A stretch of 64,000 nt of DNA from Dipteris shenzhenensis (taxonomy: Eukaryota; Polypodiophyta; Polypodiopsida; Gleicheniales): assembly GCA_047967505.1 (NCBI GenBank), contig CM106538.1; one strand, 5' to 3'. The notes beneath the pieces were generated by a model. That model was given only the letters and a program-made list of their open reading frames with translations, was not told where the DNA came from and did no database searches. The position numbers were made by a program, and so were the translations under genes. This document shows, piece after piece, positions 1-10,741 of the stretch (positions are counted from its first letter, which is position 1; each line of letters starts with the position of its first letter).

Positions 1-1077
1 ATCCTTCATATCAAAGGCCTCATGCAACTTGGCCTTTAATGCATCTAGCTCATAAGTATTCTTGCTAGCCAATAGCATATCATCCACATATAGTGCCAAG
101 ATTATCAGGCTATTATCCTTAGCCCTTTAATTGTAGAGGCAGTGACCAATTTCACTCCTTCTAAAACTCTAGGACCAAATGAAAGCATCAAACTTATGAT
201 ACCATTCTCTAGGAACTTGCTTAAGACCATAGAGACTCTTCTTCAGCTTGCAAACTAAATGCTCTTTGCCCTTTTCTTCAAAGCCTTCCGGCTGCACCAT
301 GTAAATTTCCTCATGCAAATCCCCATGCAAGAAGGCTGTCTTAACATCCATCTACATAAGCTCCATATCCTCTATTGCCACTAGTCCAAGCATGCATCTA
401 AGTGTGGTCATCTTCACAACCGGAGAGAATATCTCATCAAAGTCCACACCCTTCTCTTGCTTGAACCCTTTAGCGACCAAAGGGCCTTGTACCTAGGCAT
501 ATCATCACCTGTGACCTTCATCTTGTAGACCCATTTACATGGCAATGCTTTCTTTCCATGTGGCAAAGAAACCAAGTCCCAAGTCTTATTGTTCATAAGT
601 GAACTCATCTCTGACTGCATAGCATACTCCCACTTGCATTGATCCTCATGCATCATAGCCTCTCTGTAGCAAGAAGGCTCCCCACAATCAATAAGCATCA
701 CATAGTCTACCCCTAGAACAAACCTATCAGGCAACCTAGACACTCTAGATGATTTTCTCAAGGGCATTTCAGCTTGCTGTCCCACTTGCATATCAGCCAC
801 ATTTGGCTCATCTTTTCCACCAATAGATGATCCATCATCTACCCTTGATTGTATACCTGTGGGAGTACTTGGTGGTACCATTTCTTGCACATTTGGTGCA
901 TGGACAGCTTGCTGTCTATTAACATATGTAGGTGGATTCACATCCTGGAAAGTGATTCTCCTCATTTCCACATCCTTCATGGGTGCCTTATGCATCTTCT
1001 TCTCATTGAAGACTACATCATGGCTGCATATGATCTTCTTTGCTTCTGGATCCCAGAGACGATAGCCCATCTCTCCA
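1..1077 (-). pseudogene. Copia pol fragment (integrase tail and start of reverse transcriptase)
   Basis: Collinear and nearly identical at base level to 18,737-19,812 of this window, which encodes the end of the integrase and the start of the reverse transcriptase of an intact Copia pol. The translated pieces carry the RT segment with [10 protein letters not shown] and the KSLYGLKQ motif. The copy is broken: near 476 one base is missing in the run CCAAAGGGCC, where the intact copy has CCAAACGGGCC, which shifts the frame within RT. Similarity ends abruptly at about 1,077 on the integrase side, and the window edge cuts the RT side. It is a dead fragment of the same family as the element at 17.6-22.7 kb, and too similar to it to be old. 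Confidence 0.9.
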
Positions 1078-1560
1078 CAAATTGTATCTTGCAAAGCTAG
1101 CTCCCTCAAAATCAAAACCACCACCTCTTGAATGGTCCCCTAAGGGACTGGAAAGAGTATGCATAGCAAATGAACCCTTACTTGAGAACACCTTACCAGT
1201 GGAAAAGTTACCCCATAGTTCCCAACGTAAGAAGTTTTGGAAATATAAGCCACATGTACAGATGAAGCTCGATCAAGAGACTTCGAAAAAAAAAAGTCAA
1301 AAAAAGCCTAACAAATTGGTAAATGAAACTATGCCACCTAGTACACATGGCACATGTCAGGCTAGTTTAACACTATCAAGGGCCGATCTTCGAGTGGTTT
1401 TGCATCTTGGGCCGACACAGGTTCTTGCATTGCTACCTTCGGAACCTTCATGGTTTGTACAATCATCTTTGGCACCCAAGCAACTTGCTTGCCTCAGTCT
1501 CCCAAGTGCTTAGTGGGGACATAGCATTTTGGGGGATGTTGCGGTGGAGGAGGTGGATTG
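1078..1560 (+). other. Unassigned stretch with a long open frame, ending in a polypurine tract
   Basis: A 157-codon frame is open on the plus strand from 1,040 to 1,513, rich in Lys, Ser and Pro, with no domain I recognise. The last ~20 bases (about 1,540-1,558) are purine-rich, with GGTGGAGGAGGTGG directly before the TG of the LTR at 1,561. That is where a polypurine tract would sit, so this stretch may be the 3' internal part of a plus-strand LTR element. Function unknown. Confidence 0.35.
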
Positions 1561-1797
1561 TGTTGGGGTAAAGGCACTGGCCACCCTATGTAACAGTTTT
1601 TAGTCTAGTACTGCTAAGTACACTAAGTATGCATTGTACTTAGTGCCTAGTGGTCCTAGCCTTATCCAAAGATCTATATACTACTGTGTGTACTTGGGGA
1701 GGTACCACTCATTGTTTATCCCCACCTATTGGTGTCTACTGTGGGTGTGTCTCCTCTCCTCACTCCCAAACTCCTACTCTCTCCCTCTTCTACGTCA
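1561..1797 (+). repeat. Copia-type LTR, plus orientation
   Basis: Begins TGTTGGGGTAAAGG and ends ACGTCA, so it has the TG...CA termini of an LTR. Two bases later comes a primer-binding site matching initiator Met tRNA (1,800-1,812). An inverted copy lies at 1,876-2,112 and a truncated copy at 17,469-17,643. Length 237 bp, short for a Copia LTR but within range. Confidence 0.8.
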
Positions 1798-1875
1798 ACT
1801 GGTATCAGAGCCACTACTCTGATACCAGTTGACGTAGAAGAGGGAGAGAGTAGGAGTAGTGGCTCTGATACCGGT
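1798..1875. other. Palindrome centre: primer-binding site facing two inverted copies
   Basis: The plus-strand primer-binding site TGGTATCAGAGCC (1,800-1,812, complementary to the 3' end of initiator Met tRNA) runs straight into its own reverse complement (about 1,818-1,828). A ~27-bp reverse-oriented LTR end follows, then a second reverse primer-binding site (1,861-1,872) that enters the full inverted LTR. About 45 bp of the inverted LTR end plus binding site is therefore present twice in tandem at the centre. Confidence 0.8.
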
Positions 1876-2112
1876 TGACGTAGAAGAGGGAGAGAGTAGG
1901 AGTTTGGGAGTGAGGAGAGGAGACACACCCACAGTAGACACCAATAGGTGGGGATAAACAATGAGTGGTACCTCCCCAAGTACACACAGTAGTATATAGA
2001 TCTTTGGATAAGGCTAGGACCACTAGGCACTAAGTACAATGCATACTTAGTGTACTTAGCAGTACTAGACTAAAAACTGTTACATAGGGTGGCCAGTGCC
2101 TTTACCCCAACA
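1876..2112 (-). repeat. Copia-type LTR, minus orientation (inverted partner)
   Basis: Reverse complement of the LTR at 1,561-1,797 with only a few differences, ending in CCCCAACA. Read on the minus strand it is preceded by AAGTGGGAGGT (2,113-2,123), a polypurine tract. The bases that follow (CTTAAAGGCAATGTGCC) resemble the 3' untranslated end of the Copia element at 17,814. It therefore looks like the 3' LTR of a minus-strand Copia whose coding region is gone. Confidence 0.8.
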
Positions 2113-3198
2113 ACCTCCCACTTAAAGGCAATGTGCCCTCAAGAGAAAGAAAAGAAAGAGCAGCAGAACATCACGAAAGTACAATTGTACCTGTTTCCAC
2201 ATACTTTTGGAGCAGCTACAGCAGCTTCAACTGTACTTTTCCTTGGAAAACGTGCAACAGGCACATTACGCAGGTACAGGCGCAGCGTGCACGCAAATCG
2301 TGCAAGTATAGCGCCACAACTTCAACATTGAGTGCCCATAGGCACCTATTCCTTTGTTTTCCAGCGGGCACACTGTTGTGCTTCTACAACAGCAATTTCC
2401 TGTTTATTTCAGCACTTGGCACGCTTTCTTGTGCAGAAAATTCTACGACGCAGCAAGGTACGCAGGTACAACTGTACTTGCTGTACTTTTCCTATTTTAC
2501 ACAGGTTTTGTTAAGCTGAAAATTGCAAGTTATCTTCACTACTCTTGAAAAGAGGGACGCACTACTGTGCAAGCCCTATTTTGTAACTGCCAGGTACTTT
2601 GCTTTCTTATGCACTGTATCCTGTGATTTTCTATCATTTCAATACGCATCTTGTACTGCAAAGGCATGTACAGGTGTTCTACAATGGCAAGGCATCACTC
2701 AACTCTGAGGCTTAGCTTATGCCGCAAACAGAGTTGAGACAGGTTATTCACTTGGCCAGTGAAGGGTTACACAGCGTATGCATTGACAGATTTGCAGTGT
2801 GTATGCCTATTACCTGAGCAGAAGTCTATGCCATCTTGATGTGGGCATTTAGACCTTGTCAATTGAAGAAGCTTTGGCAATCATGATGGTTTAGCCACAC
2901 GGTCAAAACTCCTCCATTTTATGTGTGCACATATCCATCAAAGTTTCTGCCACAAGGTAGAAACTTGGCATTCCCACACTTTGGAAACAAGATGTGACAA
3001 AATTCTAATGAATGTACTTCCCTCATAAGTTTATGCCACAAGGCCAAAACTTTGTCACATTTGCTTTCCAAGGATGGGGATGCAAATCTTATGACTTGTG
3101 GCAAAAACTTCAATGGAACCTAGAGAAGGTTTGCCCATGTTGCCAAATCTTCATGAAGCCAAAGCTTCTTGAACTATTAGGATTTTGATGAGGTCTAA
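2113..3198. other. Non-coding remnant with an imperfect inverted repeat
   Basis: After the polypurine tract there is no recognisable coding sequence. Arms at about 2,936-3,018 and 3,030-3,118 are imperfect reverse complements of each other. Both contain GCCACAAG, a TTTGGAAA or CTTGGAAA step and ATGTGACAAA in the same order, so the stretch could fold as a hairpin. No target duplication was found, so a MITE call is not supported. Confidence 0.4.
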
Positions 3199-3723
3199 AT
3201 GTCCACAATGGCCAGAAGACAACCTAAAGAAGTTGAATTTGCATCGGTTTATGCCCCCCAGTCTTCTCGTGATAGAGCTTTGATCTGGGCTGCCATGCAT
3301 ACTTATCCATGGCGACAACATGCCTTCATTTGTGGTGACTCTAATAATGCCCCTCAATCGGGTGACAACACCTCAGGCCACACTCATATGTTGGCTTCTG
3401 AAACACAGGCATGGTCTGATTTTTTGCTTCAGTTGCGCCTGGTTGATCTCTGGAAGGAATTACAGCCCATGCTTCTGTGTTATACCTTTCAGCACAATGC
3501 TCAATCTTCTTATCGGGCACGCTTGGACAGATGGTATCAGATTGATCCACAGCATTGTGATGCCTTTACTTGTCAAATTTGGGTTGATCATGCTTTCACA
3601 CATTCGGATCATGCTCCTCTTTGGTTGAGGCTTTCCTTACATGAATTTCCCAGCCAAGTAATAAGTTGCTGCATTTTTGTGCCAAATCCCAATGCCTGCA
3701 TGGTCGATAAGCTTTTGGACTAA
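3199..3723 (+). pseudogene. LINE (non-LTR retrotransposon) endonuclease fragment
   Basis: The 174-codon frame matches the C-terminal half of the APE-type endonuclease that opens LINE ORF2. VYAPQSSRDRA is the usual VYGP-like strand, GDSNN stands where GDFN carries the metal-binding Asp and Asn, the Trp-rich middle includes LVDLWKE, and SDHAPL has the catalytic Asp-His pair. This endonuclease nicks target DNA to start target-primed reverse transcription. No reverse transcriptase follows, so it is a truncated relic. The start codon shown is only the first Met in an already 5'-truncated frame. Confidence 0.75.
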
Positions 3724-4258
3724 AACCCCCGAAATTTAAGTTGACTCAATTTGCACTGATAAAGAGACCATTAAAGGGCTTCTTATGGAGAATGAAAGGT
3801 CTTATACCAAAGAAGAGCCACCAGAGAGGGATTGCACAATGTTGTGCCAAGTCACTTGGAAGAGCTGTGGCAAGTTTAATTAGTATTTTGCTCATTTCTC
3901 CTCATCCCCTAAAGCATTTAAGCTCAAAATTAATTAGAAGATTCGTCATAGTGTTTCCTAACTTCAACTGGGAGGGCTGGTCAAAATTCTACATCTACAA
4001 CCTGAATTTTGAAAAAGTGCACAAGATAGAGAATGCATTGGTATCAATAGTAGAAGGACAAATCCACACCAAGCTTGGAGTTGGAGGTGTGCCCTAATGA
4101 GAAGGTTCGTTAGCCCAAAGGTCATGTAGAATGGTTATCTAGGTGACGAGAACAAGCTCTCACAAGAATTTTCAGAAAGAGGCAAAACGGAGAGAAGGAG
4201 GTGGAGGTGAGGAAGAAGATGATGATGTGGCAAACTAGGAGGCTTTTTAGAACCTATA
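3724..4258. other. No recognised feature
   Basis: A 118-codon plus-strand frame (3,741-4,097) has no recognisable motif, and its composition is not clearly coding. The purine-rich end (about 4,170-4,235) may belong to the leader of the minus-strand LTR element whose primer-binding site follows. Confidence 0.3.
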
Positions 4259-4290
4259 GCTCTGATGCCACATGTTGGGAAGTTGTGGGA
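4259..4290 (-). other. Primer-binding site and LTR edge of a minus-strand retroelement
   Basis: The plus-strand string GCTCTGATGCCA is the reverse complement of an initiator-Met primer-binding site with one difference from the canonical form. Two bases later TGTTGGGAAG starts, which on the minus strand is an LTR ending ...CCCAACA. The other LTR edge could not be placed. It may extend across the microsatellite at 4,372 or beyond. Confidence 0.5.
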
Positions 4291-4369
4291 GAGAAGAGAT
4301 GCATCATGACAAAATTTGAAACCACGTGTGTGATGGTCCTAGACACCTGATAGCACTAAGTGTGCTATA

Positions 4370-4371
<2 letters not shown>

Positions 4372-4411
<40 letters not shown>
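4372..4411. repeat. (AC)20 microsatellite
   Basis: Uninterrupted AC dinucleotide run of about 40 bp, flanked by unique sequence. Confidence 0.95.
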
Positions 4412-4414
<3 letters not shown>

Positions 4415-6420
4415 GCTGCTAGATGCACACATGCACCTTAGAGCAAGCCCTTGATCACAAATATCCTAATAGCTATTCTCCCTCCTTGACTATGCCTTGA
4501 GCTTATGGACATATTCTAGGTGTGGATGGCCATGACAATTGAGGTTTTTGAGGTTGTCACAATGGGTGCCCCTCCTATGCCTGACTTGGGGTCCTTTTCT
4601 CTTTTAGGCTTCTGTCTAGAGGGCTATGTGGGTTTTGTCAATTGTAGAAAGCTCCTCTATTTCAGCTTGCAATTTATCCCTTTGTGATGATGCTTTCAAA
4701 TATTGTCAACGCTTTGCTTGAGAAATTGGCTTGGACATTAGTGAGGTTAGCTCTTAACATTATAATTTTTCTTTAGCTTTGTCAACTTGGGCTTCCAAAC
4801 TTTGGACTCAAGCTTGAGGTTGAAATTTTGTCTTTCTACCCTGGTCATATTTATTGTTGTAGATTTTTCACTGTGCTTGCTCATGGTTGAGCTTCTTTAT
4901 TTCTTATTTAAGTGCCTTGACTTTGTTCTTTTCTTCTAATTGGTGCACTTCTTGGGTGTTGCCCTTGCTCCTTCTAGTTGCTATCATGCATTTTAGTCTA
5001 GATTGCCACACACCAAACTTGGAGTTATTAATTTTCTTTGTTGGCTTGGTGTGCTCAAAAATCTACCATGCCAATAAGATTGAAATTATCTTGAATGTCG
5101 CACAAGACATTGTTGTACTATCGTACAAATGTCATTTTCATAAGAACAGACGGCATCGATTAGTAGGCAAGGGTTCTATGTATGGCTTGCATTAGTCAAT
5201 CTAGAAGTGTTGTGATGGGGAGACACTTCCTTCACCCTAATTTTGTTTCTCTTCTTGGGAGGATTGTTGTGGTGGTTGTGGCTCTGGGTACAGTGATTGT
5301 GGCTATGGATGTGTAGCTTAAGTACCCTCCAATGATCTTTATGCATATGTCCTTTAGCATACCCTTCAGTATCAGGAATGTTTGATCTTACATGCGAATT
5401 TTGAAGGTGATGGCTCTAGGTTTTTGGACTTGAACCAATTCTAGACTTCCTCAAAGAGAATGTTCTCTGGAGTCTTCATCAATGAGAACTCTCTTTACCA
5501 CGTGGTTTTGAAATTTGATGTAAAGGCATTTCTTGGTCCTAAATCACTATTTCAATCACTTCCATTCTTGTGGTCAATGGATCTACTATTGTAGGTCTTC
5601 ATTGACTAAGGGATTTTGCATAGAGGGGAGCAAGTTCCAATAGGTGTATGATGGAAATTGTCACATTCAATTACCAAAATTTATCCAATTTGTGTTGATT
5701 TGATTCTAAATCATTGCAATGTCTTTTGCTTCATCTTCACTCCTTGATTTGTTTTCGCTTTCATTCATTGTCAAACTGCACTTTGCCTCCTCCATGCTTC
5801 CATTCATTGCATGAGAGCTTGGTGGTACCCTTATCTTGATGAGGAGTTCTTTTTTGCTTGAGGGCATGTTTGATCTCCTTCATCATCTTCTTCTCTTCCT
5901 TTTAGGAAATCCCTAGCTCATTTCACTTCTTTGGATACGTCTGGTCCTTTACATGTGATCTTATGCCCACTTTCATTTTCACTTATGCCAGTGGCTTGCA
6001 TGGCCATCATCTTAGTTGCATGCTTTTGTAGCATGTCTAGTTGCCTCTTCCACAATTAGCATTTTCTTTTATTGTGGCCTTCATTACTGTAAAATTAACA
6101 TGCCATGTTGGTGTTCTTTGGTCTATCACCTTTGATAGGGCCATTTGGCCTCCCTTCCACTTCATGAATCTATGTGTGGTCTGCCTTTGCTTGTTGAACT
6201 AGCACTCTCGTGTGGCCCAAATGATTCCAAATGTTATGGTATATACCCAGTTGATACTCATGCAAATAAAAGTACTACTTCCCATGCAAGTGGCCGTCAA
6301 TAGTCATGTATATCCCATACAATTGTGTTTAGAGTTTGAACAAGTAGCCTAGTGAAGAACATGAAGAATCAATTGACCATAATATGCTTAATTAGTTTAC
6401 ATTTTCTACATTTATTTAAA
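4412..6420. other. Two kilobases with no supported gene
   Basis: Only short frames occur. The longest (plus, 4,887-5,195) is hydrophobic but shows no family motif. Minus-strand translations around 5,900-6,160 faintly recall a retroelement gag region, but no intact zinc knuckle can be read. Probably decayed retroelement sequence. Confidence 0.35.
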
Positions 6421-6612
6421 GCATGTGCTATACCTTCCCTATTGGCCCTCACAAATAACCCCACCACATTTATAACATTGCTAAAGCCATAAGGTAAGTA
6501 ATTTAAAAACTGCTAAGCATGTGCTATATCTTCCCTATTGGCCCTCACAAATAATCCCACCACATTTATAACATTGCTAAAGCCATAAGGTAAGTAATTT
6601 AAAAACTGCTAA
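6421..6612. repeat. Tandem duplication, 96-bp unit, two copies
   Basis: The unit starting GCATGTGCTATA at 6,421 is repeated at 6,517 with only a couple of substitutions (for example TACCTTCC against TATCTTCC). It lies in AT-rich non-coding DNA. The low divergence indicates a recent local duplication. Confidence 0.9.
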
Positions 6613-7304
6613 AATCACAAGGTAACTAATTGAAAAATATCCAAAGATAAAATCAAAATTCTTAAAAAGTACCTTATTTCTTGTGAAAAGTTGAGAGTGA
6701 TTACATGCCTTGTCGAATGTGCAATGTAGAGAAGGAATGTGTAATTGTACAAACATAAATCAACACCATTGTTTTCATAATGTCTTCTCCTCCATCCTGC
6801 AATTGCTTTTCATTGGTCAAAAGCAACTACAATTATAGGGCAATGTGAGAAAGGGAAGCCTGTGCTCTCTGTTACTTTTTTAAAAAAAAATTTTAAAATG
6901 AATGAATGAAAGAAGCATCTGAACTACTTACTTGAACAAGAAAAAAATAACTATTGTGTCGACAATGGAGGTTAGGGGAAGTAAGAAGTGTAAACCTTAT
7001 CTTGGACCAATAAAGTTAAATTGAATATGTGAAAAAAAAATGTTAAGAGAGTAGAGGGACATCAAAGAATGATCTGATCTGACCTTCTCTCATATTGAGT
7101 TTTAAAGCAACAACATTGGGGATAATAAAAGCATGGCATGTGAACGTCCATGCATGCACGTGTGTGCATGTGGACGCATGTTTATGTGTGTGTGCATGTA
7201 CTACCCTAAACAAAAAGCATTAATGAATAATGCCAAATTTCACTATAGACACAGTAACATAAGTGCACTGAATGCAAGTCTTATAGTGTGAGATAAGAGG
7301 GCAA
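6613..7304. other. AT-rich intergenic DNA, no feature seen
   Basis: No open frame of note. A short alternating TG/CATG-rich patch lies at about 7,140-7,200. It may contain the 3' flank of the phospholipase pseudogene on the minus strand. Confidence 0.4.
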
Positions 7305-8774
7305 TCAAGAAGTTATTGGCAAATCGTTGAGAGGTTCAGGCTTGGGAACTCTCGCTTCTTCGTGATCGGGCATATACCAAAACCCATCCTCATGTTGCAT
7401 CAGCCCTTTGTACGGGATTTGCCACCAAGAAGCGGGAACCAAATACTTCTCATTGAGAAAATCATATGATTTATTGACAAATGCCACATCACGATCAACC
7501 ACGAGATGGAAGTCCTCTTTAAGGCCATGGGTGCCAGCCACCAAATGGAGATGGGCATTGAGGTTGTGCCAGTTGCTAGGATTCGTGTTTGTCTTTAGGT
7601 ATGGAGACTTGTTTGAGTTGAAGAGGAGCTCCTTACCGAGCTGCTCATAACCGAATAGCCAGTCGGGGTACGAAGGTATAAGGTCGAGTTTGTTCCTGAC
7701 CTTGAGAACCCTTGCAACCAAATGCTATAGCGGTTACGAGAATGGGTTGTGTATCTCCATCCCTCAAGTTGACCTTGTTCAATGCAAGTTGACCTTGTTC
7801 AATGCAATGTCAAAGGCGTTCAAAACCCCCACAGATGCACCCAAGCTATGCCCAACTATGGTCAACTATGGCTGGTGCTTCTTTATCAAAACTTCAACTC
7901 GTTCATCACCTGCTCTCTTGCAGCATACTCTGATCTCTCGTCCTTGGACGTGTAGATCGTCAGCCACCCCCTCTCCACCTTCGGCAACACATCCTCCTCC
8001 CTTCCTCCCTCCCCTTGATCCGTTATTTCAGCCATCCCAAACTCGAAGTCGTCGATCCATTCCATCGTACTCTGCGTTCCCCTCCACACCACCACTATGT
8101 CCCTCCGGCCCAGGAACTTTGTGGCACTCTCTGTCGAAATCGCTACATAGCCAATCCAATTGCTTTCCTTGGACCACGCTTCCTTCGAGAGAGATTTTAG
8201 AAACACTCGTGCGGGCATGGGTATCTCAGATGTGGAGTAGAGGTACCTTACGACTTCGTACTTGACGAGTCGCCCTTTTGTGAGGCCTACGCATTCGAAG
8301 AATTCCTCCTTGCCGAATCGGCCGCTACCGGTGTACTTGGAATGTTCGTCGGAGTCGAAAGCATCGTAGACCGCTTGGTTGAAATCTCCATACCAGAGGA
8401 TGTTCTTCCTTAGATCGAGATCACGAGGTTCGAGAAGACCCTCCCAATGGTCCTCTCCTTGAAGCTCTCTCCATTTTTCGGTGACTGTACCCTTCTCTGT
8501 ATGCGGTTCCTCTTCGACCTCTTCCGTGGATTAGCAAGAAAGCCTTGAGCTCTATCTCTGCGATGCCCTCTGCAGTACCTTGCGCATTAACTGCGGACGC
8601 TTGGACACAAAATGTTTGAACGACAATCTTTCCGTGAGTTAGAAACGGAGTCAGGGACGGAGAAACGTTCAATGAGGCACCAAAATGTGGAAGCCCATGA
8701 CATGAGGGGTCTAGGTGGCGGTCTAACAAAGCCGGAGAAGCCTGCAGGAAGCTGAGGGAAATAAGAGGAGCCAT
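7305..8774 (-). pseudogene. Phospholipase A1 (DAD1-like class, lipase_3) pseudogene
   Basis: Minus-strand translations give nearly the whole of a plant phospholipase A1, the enzyme that releases the sn-1 acyl chain from glycerolipids (DAD1-type members feed jasmonate synthesis). In order: a Ser/Leu-rich N-terminus that could be a plastid transit peptide (8,774-8,560); a KWRELQG-like start with LLEPRDLDLRKNI; SLSKEAWSKESNWIGYVA; GRRDIVVVWRGTQ; the nucleophile elbow GHSLG (about 7,840); SYPDW; and HNLNAHLH followed by VVDRDVAFVNKS and LVPASWW near the C-terminus (7,400-7,560). Lesions: a frame change between the transit region and the mature part, a frame change near 7,885, an in-frame stop just before TIVGHSLG, an exact 20-bp tandem duplication near 7,770-7,805, and a further frame change near 7,720. 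The genes are normally intronless, so these are breaks rather than introns. Confidence 0.82.
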
Positions 8775-8879
8775 TGTGCAGGCTTCAAGGAGTATTACTG
8801 TTCTAATTTAAGGACTCGCTCTGGATGGACTTCTTACACCAAGGAGCAGCAAAGTTGTTGCAGAAGTGTATGTGTTGGG

Positions 8880-9275
8880 AAAGCTGTTGCGGAAGTCGTA
8901 TGGGGAAGCTGTGCCCAATTCGCCCTCCACCCCCTATTTTCATTTTCTTTTCGTATGAATTTCAGGCTTTGACATAGCTTGTCATTCGCTCAAAATTGCT
9001 ATATAATCTCTAAGAATATAAATCGCAGTGGGATGGATTTCGTAAGTCGCCGACCAGCAAAGTTGCAGAAGTTGTATGGGGAAGGTGTGCCCAATTCGCC
9101 CTCCACCCCCTATTGTCATTTTCTTTTCCTATGAATTTCAGCTTTTCATTCGCCCAAAATTGCTATATAAACTCTAAGAGTATGGATATAATCTCTAAGT
9201 CAATGTTCGCTCTGGTATGGACTTCGTATAGTTGCAGACCGGGAAGGTGTGCCCAATTTGCCCTCCACCTACGAG
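8880..9275. repeat. Three copies of a ~100-bp repeat upstream of the phospholipase relic
   Basis: The string GTGCCCAATTYGCCCTCCACC recurs at about 8,910, 9,087 and 9,249. At the first two sites it continues with the same CCCCTATTNTCATTTTC, then ATTGCTATATAA and a CTCTAAGA tail. A fourth copy lies at 10,465-10,565. Copies differ by small indels. No coding content. Confidence 0.8.
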
Positions 9276-10464
9276 TAGGTCCCCCCATGAGGAAAAATCT
9301 AGTAGTAGTATTTAAGGATGGTGAGTCGGAGGAAGGGGGATGTCGAATTAAGCTAAGCTTCCTGAAATAATTAATTAAAGGAGCGATTAACCCAAGCTAC
9401 ATGCGTAGAATTCGAGCTCCCTCTGGAAGCTTCTCACCTTCCCTCGATAGATGCGTCACCCCCCTCTCACTCCATCTCAGTCCCTCCCTCTCCCTCTCAC
9501 TCTCCCTTCATATCTCTTGCACTTGCATCACACTCCTAGGCAATTTCCCGAACTGCTCCACTATGGATGAGTTAGGGCTTGACAGACTGCGCGGTTGTGT
9601 CGCCAGCCATGGATTTGCGATAGAGAAAAGCCTCTGCCATGCACCTTGGGTGAAAGAAATGGGGGAGGGTAAGGGGGAGAGGGAGAGAGGGGGGGTCGAG
9701 ATGGAGTGGAAGGGGGGGGAGTGGACGAAGACAGAGTGAGGGGGAGTCGAGGAAGGGGTAAGGGAGAGCCAGAATTGACTAACTTAGATTAATTTAGATT
9801 AATTGATACACTGGCATGCAAGCAACCAATTGAATAGGCGTTGCTTCTGCTATGGGTGAAGATTCAGCAGGGACTTACAGGCATAGTGTGAATTTTGTTC
9901 TAAATTAGGTGTTATTTACAAGTGCTTCGGGTTCAATTGGATTTGTTGTTAAAGAAATACAAATTTGTGAAGTAAGGAGAGCAGTAAGAAATATGAATCT
10001 CTAAGTATATGTCTAAGTCAATGACTTACGCTTGGAGAAGTTGAATAGAGGCGTGTCTACCCCAATTTTCATTTTCATGGATAGGGCTAGCATGGATTTA
10101 AGATGGGAATCTTTTTGTCATAATTGCTCCCATCCTAAACCAAGTTTAGGATCGGTTTAGAATCGACATAGCCACTTTTTCTCCCATCTTGGACCACAAG
10201 ACCGTGGCAACCAGAATGGCCCTTTTTTAGGGATTTGAAAGCATGGAATGATGACATGTGTCCTTGGCATCCCCACATCTTAAACACATGAAATGATGCC
10301 ATGTGTCACCTCCCACCTAGAAATACATTTGATCATGGTTGGGACCGTATTTCCTCCCATCTACTAAGACCCTAAGTCTTGGACATCTCGCCCAAAATTT
10401 GTATGTAATAAGTAACAAGTTAATGACATGCTTCAGGTGGACTTCTTCTTGTAGAGGGTATGTG
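9276..10464. other. Non-coding, no supported gene
   Basis: Contains a CT-rich patch (9,465-9,510) and a GA-rich patch (9,655-9,765). The 112-codon frame at 9,401-9,739 is made largely of these simple runs, so I do not call it. The rest is AT-rich and featureless. Confidence 0.4.
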
Positions 10465-10570
10465 TGCCCAATTTGCCCTCCACCCCTATTTTCATTTTCT
10501 TTTCCCTATCAATATCAAGCCCGGATTTCACCTTGTCTTTCGCCCAAACTTCCTATATAGTCTCTAGTAC
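10465..10570. repeat. Distant fourth copy of the 8.9-9.3 kb repeat
   Basis: Carries the same GTGCCCAATTTGCCCTCCACC core, then CCTATTTTCATTTTC, CGCCCAAA and CTATATAGTCTCTA, matching the copies at 8.9-9.2 kb. Confidence 0.75.
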
Positions 10571-10677
10571 ACACACGCACAAACACATGCATGCATGCAC
10601 GCATGTGCACACCACACATATATGTATGTGTGTATGTATATATTGAGATTATACAGGAATGTTTATCCATCCATACA

Positions 10678-10738
<61 letters not shown>
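10678..10738. repeat. Compound (GT)n(GA)n microsatellite
   Basis: About 11 GT units run directly into about 19 GA units. The ORFs across it on both strands are artefacts of the repeat. Confidence 0.95.

Positions 10739-10741
<3 letters not shown>

Noticed and set aside
1800-1872. tRNA-like strings TGGTATCAGAGCC
   Set aside because: These are primer-binding sites complementary to a tRNA 3' end beside LTRs. No cloverleaf can be drawn, so no tRNA gene.
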